Source: Cylicocyclus nassatus (Eukaryota; Nematoda; Chromadorea; Rhabditida; Strongylidae). From it: a DNA stretch of 64,000 nt. The notes beneath the pieces are model-generated. The model was not told where the DNA came from. It saw nothing but the letters and a program-made list of their open reading frames with translations, and ran no database searches. How positions within the stretch are numbered: position 1 is the stretch's first letter; every line of letters starts with the position of its first letter. The stretch covers positions 66,743,117-66,807,116 of the forward strand of contig CATQJL010000112.1 of assembly GCA_958299035.1 (NCBI GenBank), written 5' to 3'. This document shows, one piece after another, positions 34,498-44,838 of this stretch. The translations under genes and the position numbers were made by a program.

Positions 34498-35999
34498 TAT
34501 CAAAGCATGAGTAGGCACCGAGTTGCGAAAGATTTACTTGCATCTGACGGTCTTTGCTGCAATCAGACATGGAGCTTCGACCTAGGATTGGACTGGATGG
34601 ATTGGATGCATGGATTTGCCCATTCGCTTTGGTGTTTCCTCTTTAGATTAGCTTGAAAGTGACGCTTATGGCTTTCACACCATGATGTATGCCAATTAGT
34701 GGGCTAAGCTGTTTTTTGCATTTGGATCCGCTATGGCTGCCCGAGGCACCGTCTATAATTGGCTGTTTTTTTCTGTTTCGTTTTTTTTGCACTAACCAGT
34801 TCGTCAGGAGCATCTATGAATGCACAAAATACATAAATAAATAAATAAATGACCTTGACCTTCAAACTTAAAGCTGCTTAAATTCAAAGTAGTCAAAAAT
34901 GTATCTTGTACCAACCTAACACTTTTCGTTTTTCATACAAAAGAAATACATAAAATTCGTAGACAGGTAGAAAGTGCAAATCCAGGAGTCCGTAACTTCT
35001 TTCAAGGATCCGCTTCGCAGATTTGGAAAGCAGATATGTTATCAATGTATCAAAGGGGCCTTTATGTATATCTCATTACCGAAAGCCCATGCGTCTCGGT
35101 ATCCTTCCCTTGTGACATGATTATCATTGGTTGACAACTCTGAAGATTTTCAAATGTTGACGCAAAGGTGGAAACGCCTATATTCTGCTTCTTTCGTTTG
35201 AAGCAACTTTGTATTGACGACTTTTGATCTATATAACTCGCCTCCAAAACCGTATGTGACGGTTGCACAGTTTTCAACAACTGTTACAATTATCTCTATT
35301 AAACCTCGAACAAGGGCTCAGATGGCTATGTTTGATTTCGAATGAACATGAGTGATGAGGGAACACTAATAGAAACGCTGACAGTGCAGTTGAGAGATTG
35401 CTTAATTTTCAGACATAAGGTGCAAGTTCAAGTCCCATGGGTGCGTACCGCTTTTGCGTTTTTTGCAAACTTTTCGTATTTCATCCTAATATCATTTCAA
35501 ACAGCGAATTTCAGTAGTTCCCGCTATGTCTGCTCAACACACTTCTCTGACCAATGATGATGCATATTTACTCGTTTTCGTCTGTAGATAGGGAAAAATC
35601 TGCAGAACCATGGGCTACTTTTTTCACAGAACGCTTCGCAAATTCGGAAAGCAGGCATATTATCAGCGTCGAGAAATGACCATAATGATGTAAATCTCTT
35701 TGCTAAGCGCCACTACGATTCGGTATCCTTTGCTCGTGAGTGCGCACCTGATTAACTTTTCGTGAACTTCTAAAAAAACAAAAAAAAAACGCTGAACGAG
35801 GCCTTATTTTCTACCTTAGCGTCTTCGTTCAAATCTTCTAAAGTGTGACCTTGCACTGTTTGGAAAAATTACAATTTCTTCTAAACGAATTCTACAAGTT
35901 GTATAGTAAGTGGAGCGCTTGGGACCGTCACAGAACTCTCCTCTTTAAAAAAATCAATCATTATGCTGATTAATGCGGTCTTCTACAAATGAAATGAAT
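34498..35999. other. intergenic stretch with an AAAT microsatellite
   Basis: (AAAT)n, about 4-5 units, at 34833-34851. Similar sentences such as GATTTGGAAAGCAG...TATTATCA(GCGT/ATGT) occur near 35016 and 35640, a diverged direct repeat of roughly 0.5 kb (including CGGTATCCTT(C/T)G). No coding domain. Confidence 0.4.
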
Positions 36000-36094
36000 C
36001 TTGGTATGAACAATTCCAATTACTTTGCTGTGCCGTATACAGGTTGTTAACCTGTATACGGCACAGCAAAGTAATTGGAATTGTTCATACCAAG
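36000..36094. repeat. perfect 95-base palindrome
   Basis: CTTGGTATGAACAATTCCAA and onward is followed after a GTTGTTAAC centre by its exact reverse complement, ending CATACCAAG at 36094. The arms are 46-47 bases with no mismatch that I can see. The open frames on both strands through it are palindrome artefacts. Confidence 0.85.
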
Positions 36095-36578
36095 AGAAAC
36101 CATGCCCAGGTTCAAAGATAAGAGGATTACAAGATGAAATGAATCTGTTGGTCTGCTTGCATTCTGTAATTTTAGACAATTACGCGCAAGGCATTCGTAT
36201 ACTCAAGAGCTTTTGCAATTCGCTTTTTTATACGAAAGTTAGCTCTAATGTGTTTAGCTAAGCTTTTCTAAGGTAAAGGAAACATTACAGCAGACATCAG
36301 CTTTTCTAAATTCAAAAAATATGACGCAATAGGTGTTCTTCAGACCGTAACATTACGGCGAGATTTGGTGACCTCCAACTCTTCATTGGCCAAAGTAAAG
36401 CTTCATTGCCCTTTTCATTCGTATTGAAAGGAATAGGGGCGTGACTTGGAGACAGATGGAGCACTCAGTAGCGAAGAAGTCTCGACCGCGGCAGCCTGAC
36501 CAACAAGGTGAGATTTCTGCAAGCAAAGCTGGAGTGGGTTCGGATCGCCTTCTTCTACGCACTGGTTAGCTTCCATAG

Positions 36579-37555
36579 GTACTTTTGTTCGCATCATGAT
36601 CCAGATATTCCAGATCAACAACAGCTTGCACTGCACATTTAAAAGTGTGACAAGCAATTTCACAGCATCTTTGAAGGCCATATTCAAGGGCATTACTGAG
36701 ATAGAATGCATGAGTAAGTGCTCCGCGGATATGGAATGCACCTTCCTGGACTACAATCAGGTATTTTTCAAAAAAAATGAGGTAAGAGGTTCGGTGTAAA
36801 TTAATAACGAGCAAAAATGTGGTACTCCAGGATATAAACTAACGAGTAGTACTACTTTATAAGAGGTTCATAAGATTTTGCTATAAAACGGTTTATGGCG
36901 GTCCAATTACAGGAAACATGCAGAACTTTCAAACATGGTAATGAAGTGCAGGAGCTAAACTCTGTCAACAAAGCTTTCGCATATTCCTTTGATGAGAATG
37001 AATCATCTTGTCCAACTAAAGTTGTATCAAAACCTAAACCCACGATTAAGACAAAGGTATGCAACGACTATGTCGTAACTTCGGAAAATGAGAAAATAAT
37101 CTTGACGAAGACGGATCTGACTGAAGCACCGGATAAGATACGCAAATACGAGTCTGTTTTTATGCAATTTGCAAACTAGTAATGAGCGAAATAGTACAAG
37201 TTTAGCATACCACAGTACTTAACCAGTGAGTCAATCGGTTGCAAGGTAGCACACTTGAAAAGATATTTGACAGGTAAGATTTTTTGTGAGCTCTTTATTC
37301 ACTGTAACCTGAATTTAAGGCAAAAGCTGGCGTTACACCATTAGCAATGATCCTGCTTGGGGCTCAGTTTGCGCTGATTACCATGAGAAAGCACCGTATG
37401 CAGTTGCAGAATACAAATGCAAGGAAGAAGCCAGATACGTTACTGTGATTGACGACAAAGGTGGAAAAAACCTCGAGTTTTCTGACTTCGGTGATCTAGA
37501 GCGTGTTGAAAGCACCCCCATTTTCTATGTAGATGCTTGGTGGTCTTCGCTGTGA
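36579..37555 (+). CDS. PAN/Apple-like domain protein, multi-exon (N-terminus incomplete)
   Basis: Four exons join with an intact frame: 36579-36760 (donor CAG/GTATTT, phase 0), 36913-37056 (acceptor ATTACAG, donor AAG/GTATGC, phase 0), 37216-37273 (acceptor CCACAG, donor CAG/GTAAGA, phase 1) and 37320-37555 ending in TGA. Introns are 152, 159 and 46 bases. Exons 1-2 encode GITEIECMSKCSADMECTF, DYNQ, ETCRTFKHG and a later Cys, the Cys/Asp-Tyr arrangement of PAN/Apple modules, which bind protein or sugar outside the cell. Exon 4 (79 codons, no ATG) reads SWRYTISNDPAWGSVCADYH and ends DAWWSSL. A possible earlier exon ends at 36507 (AAG/GTGAGA) and would join in frame through a 71-base intron. 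No signal peptide is visible, so the start is missing or further upstream. The function is inferred from the module only. Confidence 0.55.
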
Positions 37556-38190
37556 TGACTACATCAGTTCCGCTTCTTCAGGAATTCGCTGCAGCTTTTT
37601 GTATTGTGCATCTCTCTTGTGTTTGTCTAGTTAAACAGTTGTTGCTGTCCGAATAATTAGATTCATGCAACAGTAATGAACATTAGTCAAATGATCAAAG
37701 AATTGTTAATTTCGTACACCACGCATTTCAACGAAGACCTTCCTAAGCACTTTATAAACATGACTCGATTATAGCAGACTTAAAGTATAGGAAAAAAACA
37801 TGCAAAAAACCGTATACCCACCGTAACTCGAGAAAAAGGCGCTACAATCATTATAGTGTTTATTCTTATATGTTATACACACAAGGCGTGCCATTTGAAC
37901 AATCAGCGAAAACGTTTCGAAACATAATTAGTCACGGAGGAAACAAAGATATACTTCAAGTCAGCTCAAGTTCAGCTCCTGAAAAGTCAAAATAGAACGG
38001 ATTAGGTTTGTTTAAAGCGTATATGAATTCATAACATTGGTGTAAAAGCACAATGGAGTCTGTCTCATGCCTCCTGTGTAGGAAAAGCGCTGACTACGGT
38101 AATGCGCTATTCCTACACCTGCTCGCAGCAATAGTGCTCAATGATTAATCGACATAGGCAACTGTGTATGGAAGAAGCAGATGTATGGTA
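37556..38190. other. 3' flank of the PAN-like gene
   Basis: AT-rich. An AATAAT hexamer near 37650 could be a non-canonical polyadenylation signal. There is no canonical AATAAA within the first 150 bases after the stop, and no further gene. Confidence 0.35.
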
Positions 38191-38325
38191 TAGTTGTAAC
38201 GAACGGAAATTTACATCGAATGAAGGAATAACGAATAATCGATTTTCGAAAATTTTTCGAACGAATAAATATCAAATAATTAATTTTTGAAAAATTTCGA
38301 ATGAACGGAAATTATTCTCGGTCAA

Positions 38326-38512
38326 TGATTATTGAATTTGATCTTGACCATGTACTTTGTACCGTGGCGGCTATAAATAAGGCCGCCCGGCCGTTGTTTT
38401 AGTCATTGTTATTGTCTGCTATTTCTAGTCTTCTAATAAATACTTCTATTACTCTCTCTATCGCCACCTGGACATCCGCCCTCGCACTAACGAACCCGGT
38501 TGGTGCGTGACA
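38326..38512 (+). repeat. 5' LTR of the gag-protease element
   Basis: Starts TGATTATTG and ends GCGTGACA. It contains a TATA-like CTATAAATAAGG at about 38370 and AATAAA at about 38436. Confidence 0.85.
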
Positions 38513-38854
38513 TGGGGGCCGAACCGAACCAACCCAACCCCGCCGATAAGACCGCGTAAGCGGAAAAGGCGAGTATCCTGCCTATATCAGAGGCAGTGTA
38601 TATCCCCGATTCAAAGAGGAGCTCGTTGTGTGGCACATCGAGCCTTCTCAGAGGACCGGAGGAGGGTGTCAGCTACACCGCCGTGGTCTACCTCTACAAG
38701 GCAGCAGCGGCGCGTGTACCGTATACTGACAGGTCCCTCTTAGTCAAGGGGTATACTTTGTGGCTTGTATCAGCTACACCGCAAGACCCAGCCTAGAGGG
38801 AGGCGGGGTATACGCGTGTGTACCGTGAGCTGATACATCATCGAAATTGAATTT

Positions 38855-40969
38855 GTGCTGCAGGTGAAGCACAGAACATTGGATTTAAATAAAGCTCTAT
38901 CTCGTACAGATATCGAGCTTGAATTGTTTTCATCGAAGAAGCCGATGGACACCATGCAGAAAATGCCGGAGTGTCAGAAAAGGGTTCCGCATACAATCCC
39001 GTCGACCGAGGGTGAGGTCGCACAGGCAGATATTGCGGAGGTGTTGGCAGCAATGGCCCTTCCAGAGGTTGAGCTCTATGGAGATCCCCAAGGAAGGAAC
39101 TTCGATGATTTTGTTTGCAGATTCATAATGAATTATGGTAGACTTGGACTGCATAACGATATGTTAGTACATCTTTTTCTGTCTAAATTGGACGGATATC
39201 CTAAGGCAGTGGCCGAAACACTATCAGCAAGGATACGGGAGAGTACCTTCGAAGAAATTGTAGAAGCACTACGAAAAACATGGAGCATAAATGAGTCTGC
39301 TGATTAAATAACTGCGTATGTACGACTCAAACATTTGCGGATGACAAAGGACATTACAGCCTTCTGTCTTGAGTTAGAGAGGCTTACGCGGTTAGTGTAC
39401 CCAGACACCACAGACAAGCAGCTCTCATGTATAAGAGCTGCAGAATTGGTTTTGCAGTTGAGGGACTGGCCTGAATACTTCCAGATGTTCACCACCGTAG
39501 AGACAGCGCCGAGGGAACGCGCGTATGAGCTGGTGAAAGCTATGGCGCTGCCCTGCGAATGTAGCAGGGAGTTGGCTGTGGCGGTGCAACAAAGCACGGA
39601 ACAAGTCGTGCTAAATGCATGCGGATACATCCGTTAGCGAGAGCCAGACTCCAGTTGTGGAAAAAATTGCGTTATGCAAGATACTTTGGCAGCATCTTGC
39701 AAAAGGTGGCCACGCTGTTACAACTGTAACAAACCAGGACATTATAGTCGCGAGTGTGGCAAAAGGAAAACCTCACAGTCAGCGAAACTTGAACAGTGCC
39801 CAAGTAACTTTACGGCATCTTTGGGTCGATGTATTTGCAGCTCGGCAAGGACACGATCAAGGAAGAATCAGCTGTTTGGGAAGCAAATGGTGCTAGATGT
39901 ACGTTTGCTGGGATTGCCTCGAAGAGCTATGGTAGATACAGGCTCTCAAATCAGCATCATCCCCCTGAGACTGCTAATGACGAGCATGAAGAAAGGATTT
40001 GATCTGAATGCTGACGTTGAAGAAATCCCGATTCAGCAGTTGCCTTCCGCATACGATGCCTCCGGGAAACGGATAAAGTTCAAGGGAGCGGTGAAGCTCA
40101 CCTTGCAAGTCGAGAATGGCACCAAGCACAGAGTAGCCTTCTTCGTTAGAGAGGGAGGAGGTGGCGGAATTGTGCTTGGAGCAAATGCGCTACCGCAACT
40201 TGGGCCATCTATCATTGATGTTATGAACACTCATAGTAGCACAAAAAGGGCAGTTGTCGAAAAATTCGTCCAAGTCGATGCTCCAAGAAAACGGAGAAAG
40301 CGGAAAAAACAGCTCGAGACTGCACCGCTTTTGTATACTAGACCAAGAACTGAAATGTCTCCTAGTCGTAAAGGAGTATGGGAAGAGGTCGCGAACTGTA
40401 AAGTAGCCTCGAGTACAAAAGACAAGAGCGGTCGCTTTCAGCACGACGTTAATTTGGCAGGGGCCAAGCTCACCGTGGCGGGGGAGAACACGAGGATCTG
40501 CAATCCTGTGCGCTCCCTAGAGCGACAGCTCAAGAGAGCCAAGAGAGGCAGGTAGTCAAAAGCCGTCAGGAATCGACTAAATCGAAATTTACAATGCTCT
40601 AGCTTAAGAAATGACGTGAAGACAACCGAGTCTGGTGCTGAATCACGCACTAAGAGCCACAAATATCGCATTAGACCCCTTAATTCTATTTTCAGGTATA
40701 GTCGTAGGTGGATGCAAGGACAACCTCTTGTTTTGGTAGATAATTGCCACGATGCGGGAAGCCAAGGTGGTAGTCGGCCATCAATAGTGCAACAGCACTC
40801 TTTCTATGGAGGTGGGAGAAGACCTGTCGTCAGTTTCCTGGTCTCCAAGGGTCAAAACGCGAGAGTTGCCAATCCTCACTATGCACAAGTCACGAGTCGG
40901 GACGACTCTTACCGACGGAGGAGCATGTCAAGGATGGACGCCGTGGCACCTATAGGCAATGATTATTGA
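38855..40969 (+). pseudogene. Gag-protease polyprotein frame with three in-frame stops
   Basis: One frame is continuous except for stop codons at 39305 (TAA), 39635 (TAG) and 40553 (TAG). The Gag part (38855-39637) is helical in character (for example EEIVEALRKTWSINE and ITAFCLELERLTRLVYP). It is followed by a zinc knuckle CYNCNKPGHYSREC near 39716. The retropepsin part has the catalytic AMVDTGSQISIIPL near 39929 and a glycine-rich flap followed by VLGANALPQLG near 40173. After 40555 a basic tail runs to a stop inside the 3' LTR. RT, RNase H and integrase are missing. The stops could be mutations or, less likely, suppressed codons. Because the frame remains open between the stops, decay appears recent. 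Confidence 0.75.
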
Positions 40970-41146
40970 ATTTGATCTTGACCATGTACTTTGTACCGTG
41001 GCGGCTATAAATAAGGCCGCCCGGCCGTTGTTTTAGTCATTGTTATTGTCTGCTATTTCTAGTCTTCTAATAAATACTTCTATTACTCTCTCTATCGCCA
41101 CCTGAACATCCGCCCTCGCACTAACGAACCCGGTTAGTGCGTGACA
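40960..41146 (+). repeat. 3' LTR of the gag-protease element
   Basis: 187 bases, differing from the 5' LTR at two positions. The preceding sequence (CACCTATAGGCAA) is only weakly purine-rich for a polypurine tract. Confidence 0.85.
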
Positions 41147-41454
41147 ATATTTGAATATGGACACGTTCTAAAATACGAACTTTCAAATTTTCGGAAAACC
41201 CCACTTGCCTAAATACTCGACTATTCGAATCAACGAATAACTGAACTTCATTGAATATTCGAATGCAGATTTCGAACATTTGAATGCAGTAATCGAATAT
41301 TCAGACGCAATAATCGAATATTTGAATATTCGAACAACTTTCTCCAAAACTTTTCGAATATTCGAATATTCAAGTGATTGTTTATTAAAAGTCCTCGAGT
41401 ATTCGTATTCGATTGAGTTTTTCTGAATGGCCGCATGAACGAGTTCTTTAGATA

Positions 41455-42300
41455 AGGGCCCGTAGTAAAGCTCGGTCATGGGAAATTATCTCCCCTGAGA
41501 CCTTCATGTGAGGTTCTGCCAGTAAAATGACGACCGCCCATTTCCCCGTTCTATAGGGATGCAACTTCACCTGAGAGGTGAGCCTCAGGTGAAGTTCGGC
41601 AGGGAGATGATCTCCCTGCCGGGTCATGGGAGATGATATGAGCGATGATGTCCAGAAATAGTGTGCTAAAGAGGAAACGCAGAGAAAATCTTCGTAAGTT
41701 GCTCCTGAGTAACTTACGATACACAGCAATTTGCCTAACACTGCGGACAAAATCGGCGCAAAGTTGCACAACCGCGCCCGAAAAGGAGAGGATCGATGAA
41801 CAGCTGATTTTGGCGAGTAAGACAGAAAAAAACAAATTCTTCTCTTTTTTGTAAACTTAACTGGTTTTTTTTTTGAAGCTGTCCAAAACGAGGACTCAGC
41901 TGTTCATTTTATTAAATTCACGTTGCAACCATTTCGTTTGGTCGCAAAATTTTCGTAACGAAATGTTTTTTGTTTTATCTTTACGTTTGCTAGGCGAAAT
42001 CCTTGATAGCGGTCATCATCAATTGGATAGTGGCCGCTATCAAAGATTGCCCGGCGATGCAGCAAAAGATGTGTCGCTAGGCGGAATTGAACCACGGCCA
42101 CGCGCGTGTAATTCCAATGGCTTACCCATTTAACCAAACCAGCTCAAGTGGTTCTTTTTTCAAGAACGCACTTGATTATAATGTCCAGGAAGCGATCTGC
42201 ATCCAGATCAATAGCCCGCCGGATGCTGGACTGAGGCGCCAAGATATCAACTCCGTTCCGCCTCAGGGGAGATGCCCTGATGGTAGTTTACTACGGGCCA
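41455..42300. mobile_element. TIR element with GGGCCCGTAGTAAA tips
   Basis: The left end AGGGCCCGTAGTAAAGCTCG and the right end TAGTTTACTACGGGCC are inverted. The subterminal TCTCCCCTGAG occurs near 41490, and CTCAGGGGAGA near 42266. It interrupts the TTCGAATA repeat. The interior has hairpins (CACCTGAGAGGTGAGCCTCAGGTG) and a tRNA-like segment. No transposase. Confidence 0.6.
42079..42147 (-). repeat. tRNA-derived SINE-like segment
   Basis: Read on minus, it has GAGCTGGTTTGGTTAAATGG (A-box region), then CATTGGAATTACACGCGCGT and a near-consensus B box GGTTCAATTCC. Overall length is about 70 bases, like a tRNA. The acceptor ends do not pair convincingly, and further repeat sequence (GATAGCGGCCACTATCC) follows, so it is more likely the head of a SINE than a working tRNA. 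Confidence 0.5.
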
Positions 42301-42597
42301 AGGGCTTTTTTCATTTATTCGCCTATTCGAATAAACAAATAATTGGACTTTCTCGTATATTCGACTATTCGAATAGACGAATATTTCGAACAAATTATTC
42401 GAATGAGAATATTTGGTTCCAGCTGTAGTGTATGCGTGTGTAGGCAAAAACCCTCTCAACCAACTCCTGGGGAGAAAACAGAACTTCATGATAAGAGTTA
42501 GCACGTTGCAAAAAGTTACACAGGCCCAACAAGCTAGTTCCAACCAACCGAAAAGAAATAAACCGACAAACCAACTTGTGGACAAAGTATAAGTATT

Positions 42598-42839
42598 GTC
42601 CCCTCCACAGCTCGTGCTACCCTTAGACTGCGTCTCAGACCTGCCACGTGTGGCTAACGTGTTGGCAACGTGACAACAACATATTTGCAACATGCCCCAA
42701 CATGTTGGCCGCAATATTTTGGCCGCGCCAACATGTTGCTGCATGTTGCCAATGTGTTGCTGCCAACGTTGCCAATGTGTTAGTCACACGTCCGGCACGT
42801 CCGCGACGCCACAAGGGTAGCACGAGCTGTGGAGGGGAC
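42598..42839. repeat. MITE with perfect 27-base TIRs
   Basis: The left end starts GTCCCCTCCACAGCTCGTGC and the right end finishes GCACGAGCTGTGGAGGGGAC, identical over 27 bases. The interior consists of many short inverted words built on CAACATGTTGGC. 242 bases, no coding frame. Target duplication unclear. Confidence 0.85.
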
Positions 42840-42871
42840 GATATGTCAAAACGCCAACATCAGACGGCTTA

Positions 42872-43074
42872 GGCCTCGGACAGAGTTCATGCGATCTGAT
42901 CGTCGCGATTCAATCGCTGCAAGACAACTGTTACGAGTTCATTGCATGCCGATCAGCTTGCATTTCCGTTGTGATACTTTTCCAGCGCGGAATTTTTGAA
43001 TGTAAAATGAACATGAATGAAAATCGCTGCGATCAAATCGCAAAGATCAAATCGCGTGAATTCCGTCCGAGGCC
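42872..43074. repeat. MITE with GGCCTCGGAC tips and TTA duplication
   Basis: TTA at 42869-42871 and 43075-43077 flanks GGCCTCGGACAGAGTTCATGC...GCGTGAATTCCGTCCGAGGCC. 203 bases, with internal GCGATT/AATCGC words. The 3-base TTA duplication suggests a PIF/Harbinger-type element. Confidence 0.7.
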
Positions 43075-43227
43075 TTAGACTGAAAGCAACTCCATATCCT
43101 CCTTACATACTACAATCAGTGCAGCCATAAAAAATAGAAACATACAAGATACGATGAAGGATATCTGGTCATTAGCAGAAGCGACGATGTATGTAACTAT
43201 GCTTCGGCGAAGCCCGAGCGGGCTAAA

Positions 43228-44248
43228 GGAAACCTTGTTCAAACGAAGTGGCCTTTTTACTTTTTAGATGTGATGTGTATCAAAATGGAGAGCATAAAAC
43301 AACAAAGCATGAAGTGATTTTAAATCTGTTTTACGTATCTGTGGGAACGTTTGTGAACGAGGATTTATGAGCTTTATTGGAGCAAAAAAAAGTGAATGTG
43401 CGCTCAGACCAAAATGAGTTACGAAAATTTTTCCAGCCCTCATATAAAGCAACCAAGTATGATACATTTTTTATCTGAGGTATTCAATGAATGCTCCGGC
43501 TCCGCGCCCACCTTTTCAACTCGACGGTTCTTCCTGCTTTGACGTACGCTTCAGAAACATGGACAATGAGAAAGCAGGATGAATACGCGGTAAGCGTCAT
43601 CGAACGAGCTGTTGAGAGAGTGATGCTAGGAGTGAATCGACTCACGCAAGTGAGGCAAGGATTACGAAGTTCTACCCTACGTCAACGATCGAAGATCAGG
43701 GAAGCTGCCGCGTACGCCAAGCAGAACAAGATAAGATGGGCCGGGCACGTAATGCGTTTCGACGACAACCGGTGGACGAGAGCTGTAACAGATTGGATAC
43801 CACTGGACGTCAAACGCGAACGAGGAAGACCGCCGATGCGATGGTCAGATATGTTCACGAAGTCCTTTAATGAAGTCCTTCAGAGCGTTCCACGTGTTCC
43901 TGGTGCGATACGTAAACATTGGTCAACAATCGCCCAAGACAGGGACGAATGGAGGCATCACTGGTACCCGCTCGTGCAACACGATGATCAACGGGGATAC
44001 AGGTGATACAGGTGATTCAATGAATGAGGTGCTCTGATATATATACATCACTACTCCACTGAAGCTGTAGAAAAAAGTTACGGCTATTTTTGTACTACTT
44101 CCACAAGTAATTTTTTGCTCAAAGGCTCGTAACTACTCGTTCACAAACGTTCAGCAGATAAGGAAGGCAGGTTTGAAATCAGCGTTTTATGCCCTCCATT
44201 ATGGTATACATATCATCTAAAAAGGCCACTTCGACTAAACAAAGTTCC
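43228..44248. mobile_element. foldback element with ~170-base arms, interrupted by an RTE LINE
   Basis: The left arm (43228-43400) and the reverse complement of the right arm (44100-44248) share CGAAGTGGCCTTTTTA, GG(A/G)GAG/GCATAAAAC and AACGTTTGTGAACGAG in the same order. The loop contains the RTE fragment with its own target duplication, so the LINE entered after the foldback was in place. Confidence 0.75.
43494..44014 (+). pseudogene. 5'-truncated RTE-type LINE, C-terminal reverse transcriptase end
   Basis: The frame (stop 44004-44006) starts LRLRAHLFNSTVLPALTYAS, continues ETWTMRK and IRWAGHVMR, and ends with the DEWRHHWYPL region. This is the C-terminal part of RTE-family proteins, after the catalytic RT blocks. 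A 12-base target duplication ATTCAATGAATG lies at 43482-43493 and 44015-44026; the apparent ATG at 43491 belongs to it. The 3' tail is a GATACAGGT tandem, as RTE elements often end in short repeats. There is no endonuclease and no catalytic RT core. Confidence 0.85.
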
Positions 44249-44688
44249 CTGGTGAATGTATAGTAACCTTGCAGTGACAAAAAAGATCGCAGGCGCACCA
44301 GTAAAGGGGGTGTATGCCAAGATGAACGATAGCTGGAAATAAGCATACTGTACTCCTGCGCTTGTCAATATGCCGCGCATAAAGTCTGATTTTCTGAAGC
44401 GATATGTTCTTTATTGGATTGAAAATGGTGTCGAACAGCAAGAGATAGGGCTTACCGAGCTCCCAGCGTTTTTTCGAAACTCCTGAATATCAATGTAGCG
44501 TAAATATAAAATTTGAAAAATATTTGACCTACGCAACGCATACGGCTGGCACAAACTATCGTTCATGTTGGCTGCCCCCCAGTGAAGGCTACTGTGTTAC
44601 AAACAAAAGCAGTATTAGTTGAGCAGGCGCGACACCGCGCGGTATCCTCACCGTTATTAATCCTGCACCGCATGCGCTCTGCGATATG

Positions 44689-44838
44689 CAGGGCTCCTAA
44701 ATTGCAGAGTCATTTGCACTAGCGGTTGCGCGACCGCGTCGCGCCCGGGCATCAATGGCGCCGGCGCCGGCAAAATGCCCGGGCGCGACGCGGTCGCGCG
44801 ACCGCTGGTGCAAACGACTCTGCAATTTAGGAGCCCTG
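44689..44838. repeat. near-perfect GC-rich palindromic MITE, family B copy 2
   Basis: 150 bases, ends CAGGGCTCCTAAATTGCAGA and TCTGCAATTTAGGAGCCCTG. The inner arms GCGCGACCGCGTCGCGCCCG and CGGGCGCGACGCGGTCGCGC pair. Same family as 28424-28591, but the core differs (ATCAATGGCGCC). TA is present on the right only. Confidence 0.85.

Larger units (their letters stand above)
38326..41146 (+). mobile_element. short LTR retrotransposon carrying only gag and protease
   Basis: The two 187-base LTRs start TG and end CA and differ at only two positions (38471/41105 and 38502/41136, both G to A). The 2.82-kb element has a primer-binding-like TGGGGGCCGAACC directly after the 5' LTR. Inside is one long reading frame with a CCHC knuckle and an aspartic protease, but no RT, RNase H or integrase. 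No clear target duplication: the flanks GGTCAA and ATATTT differ. The Ty3/gypsy-like assignment is by protease style only. Confidence 0.8.
38191..42428. repeat. TTCGAATATTCGAA-rich AT repeat, split by two insertions
   Basis: Blocks at 38210-38325, 41147-41440 and 42305-42420 share the words CGAATA, TATTCGAA and TTCGAAC. The left outer edge (TATAGTTGTAACGAACGGAA) and the right outer edge (TTTGGTTCCAGCTGTAGTG) are weak inverted counterparts. The pieces look like one foldback-type repeat interrupted by an LTR element (38326-41146) and a TIR element (41455-42300). Confidence 0.55.

Noticed and set aside
42079..42147. A functional tRNA gene
   Set aside because: The B box is good, but the acceptor stem does not pair and the sequence lies inside a transposon-like element.
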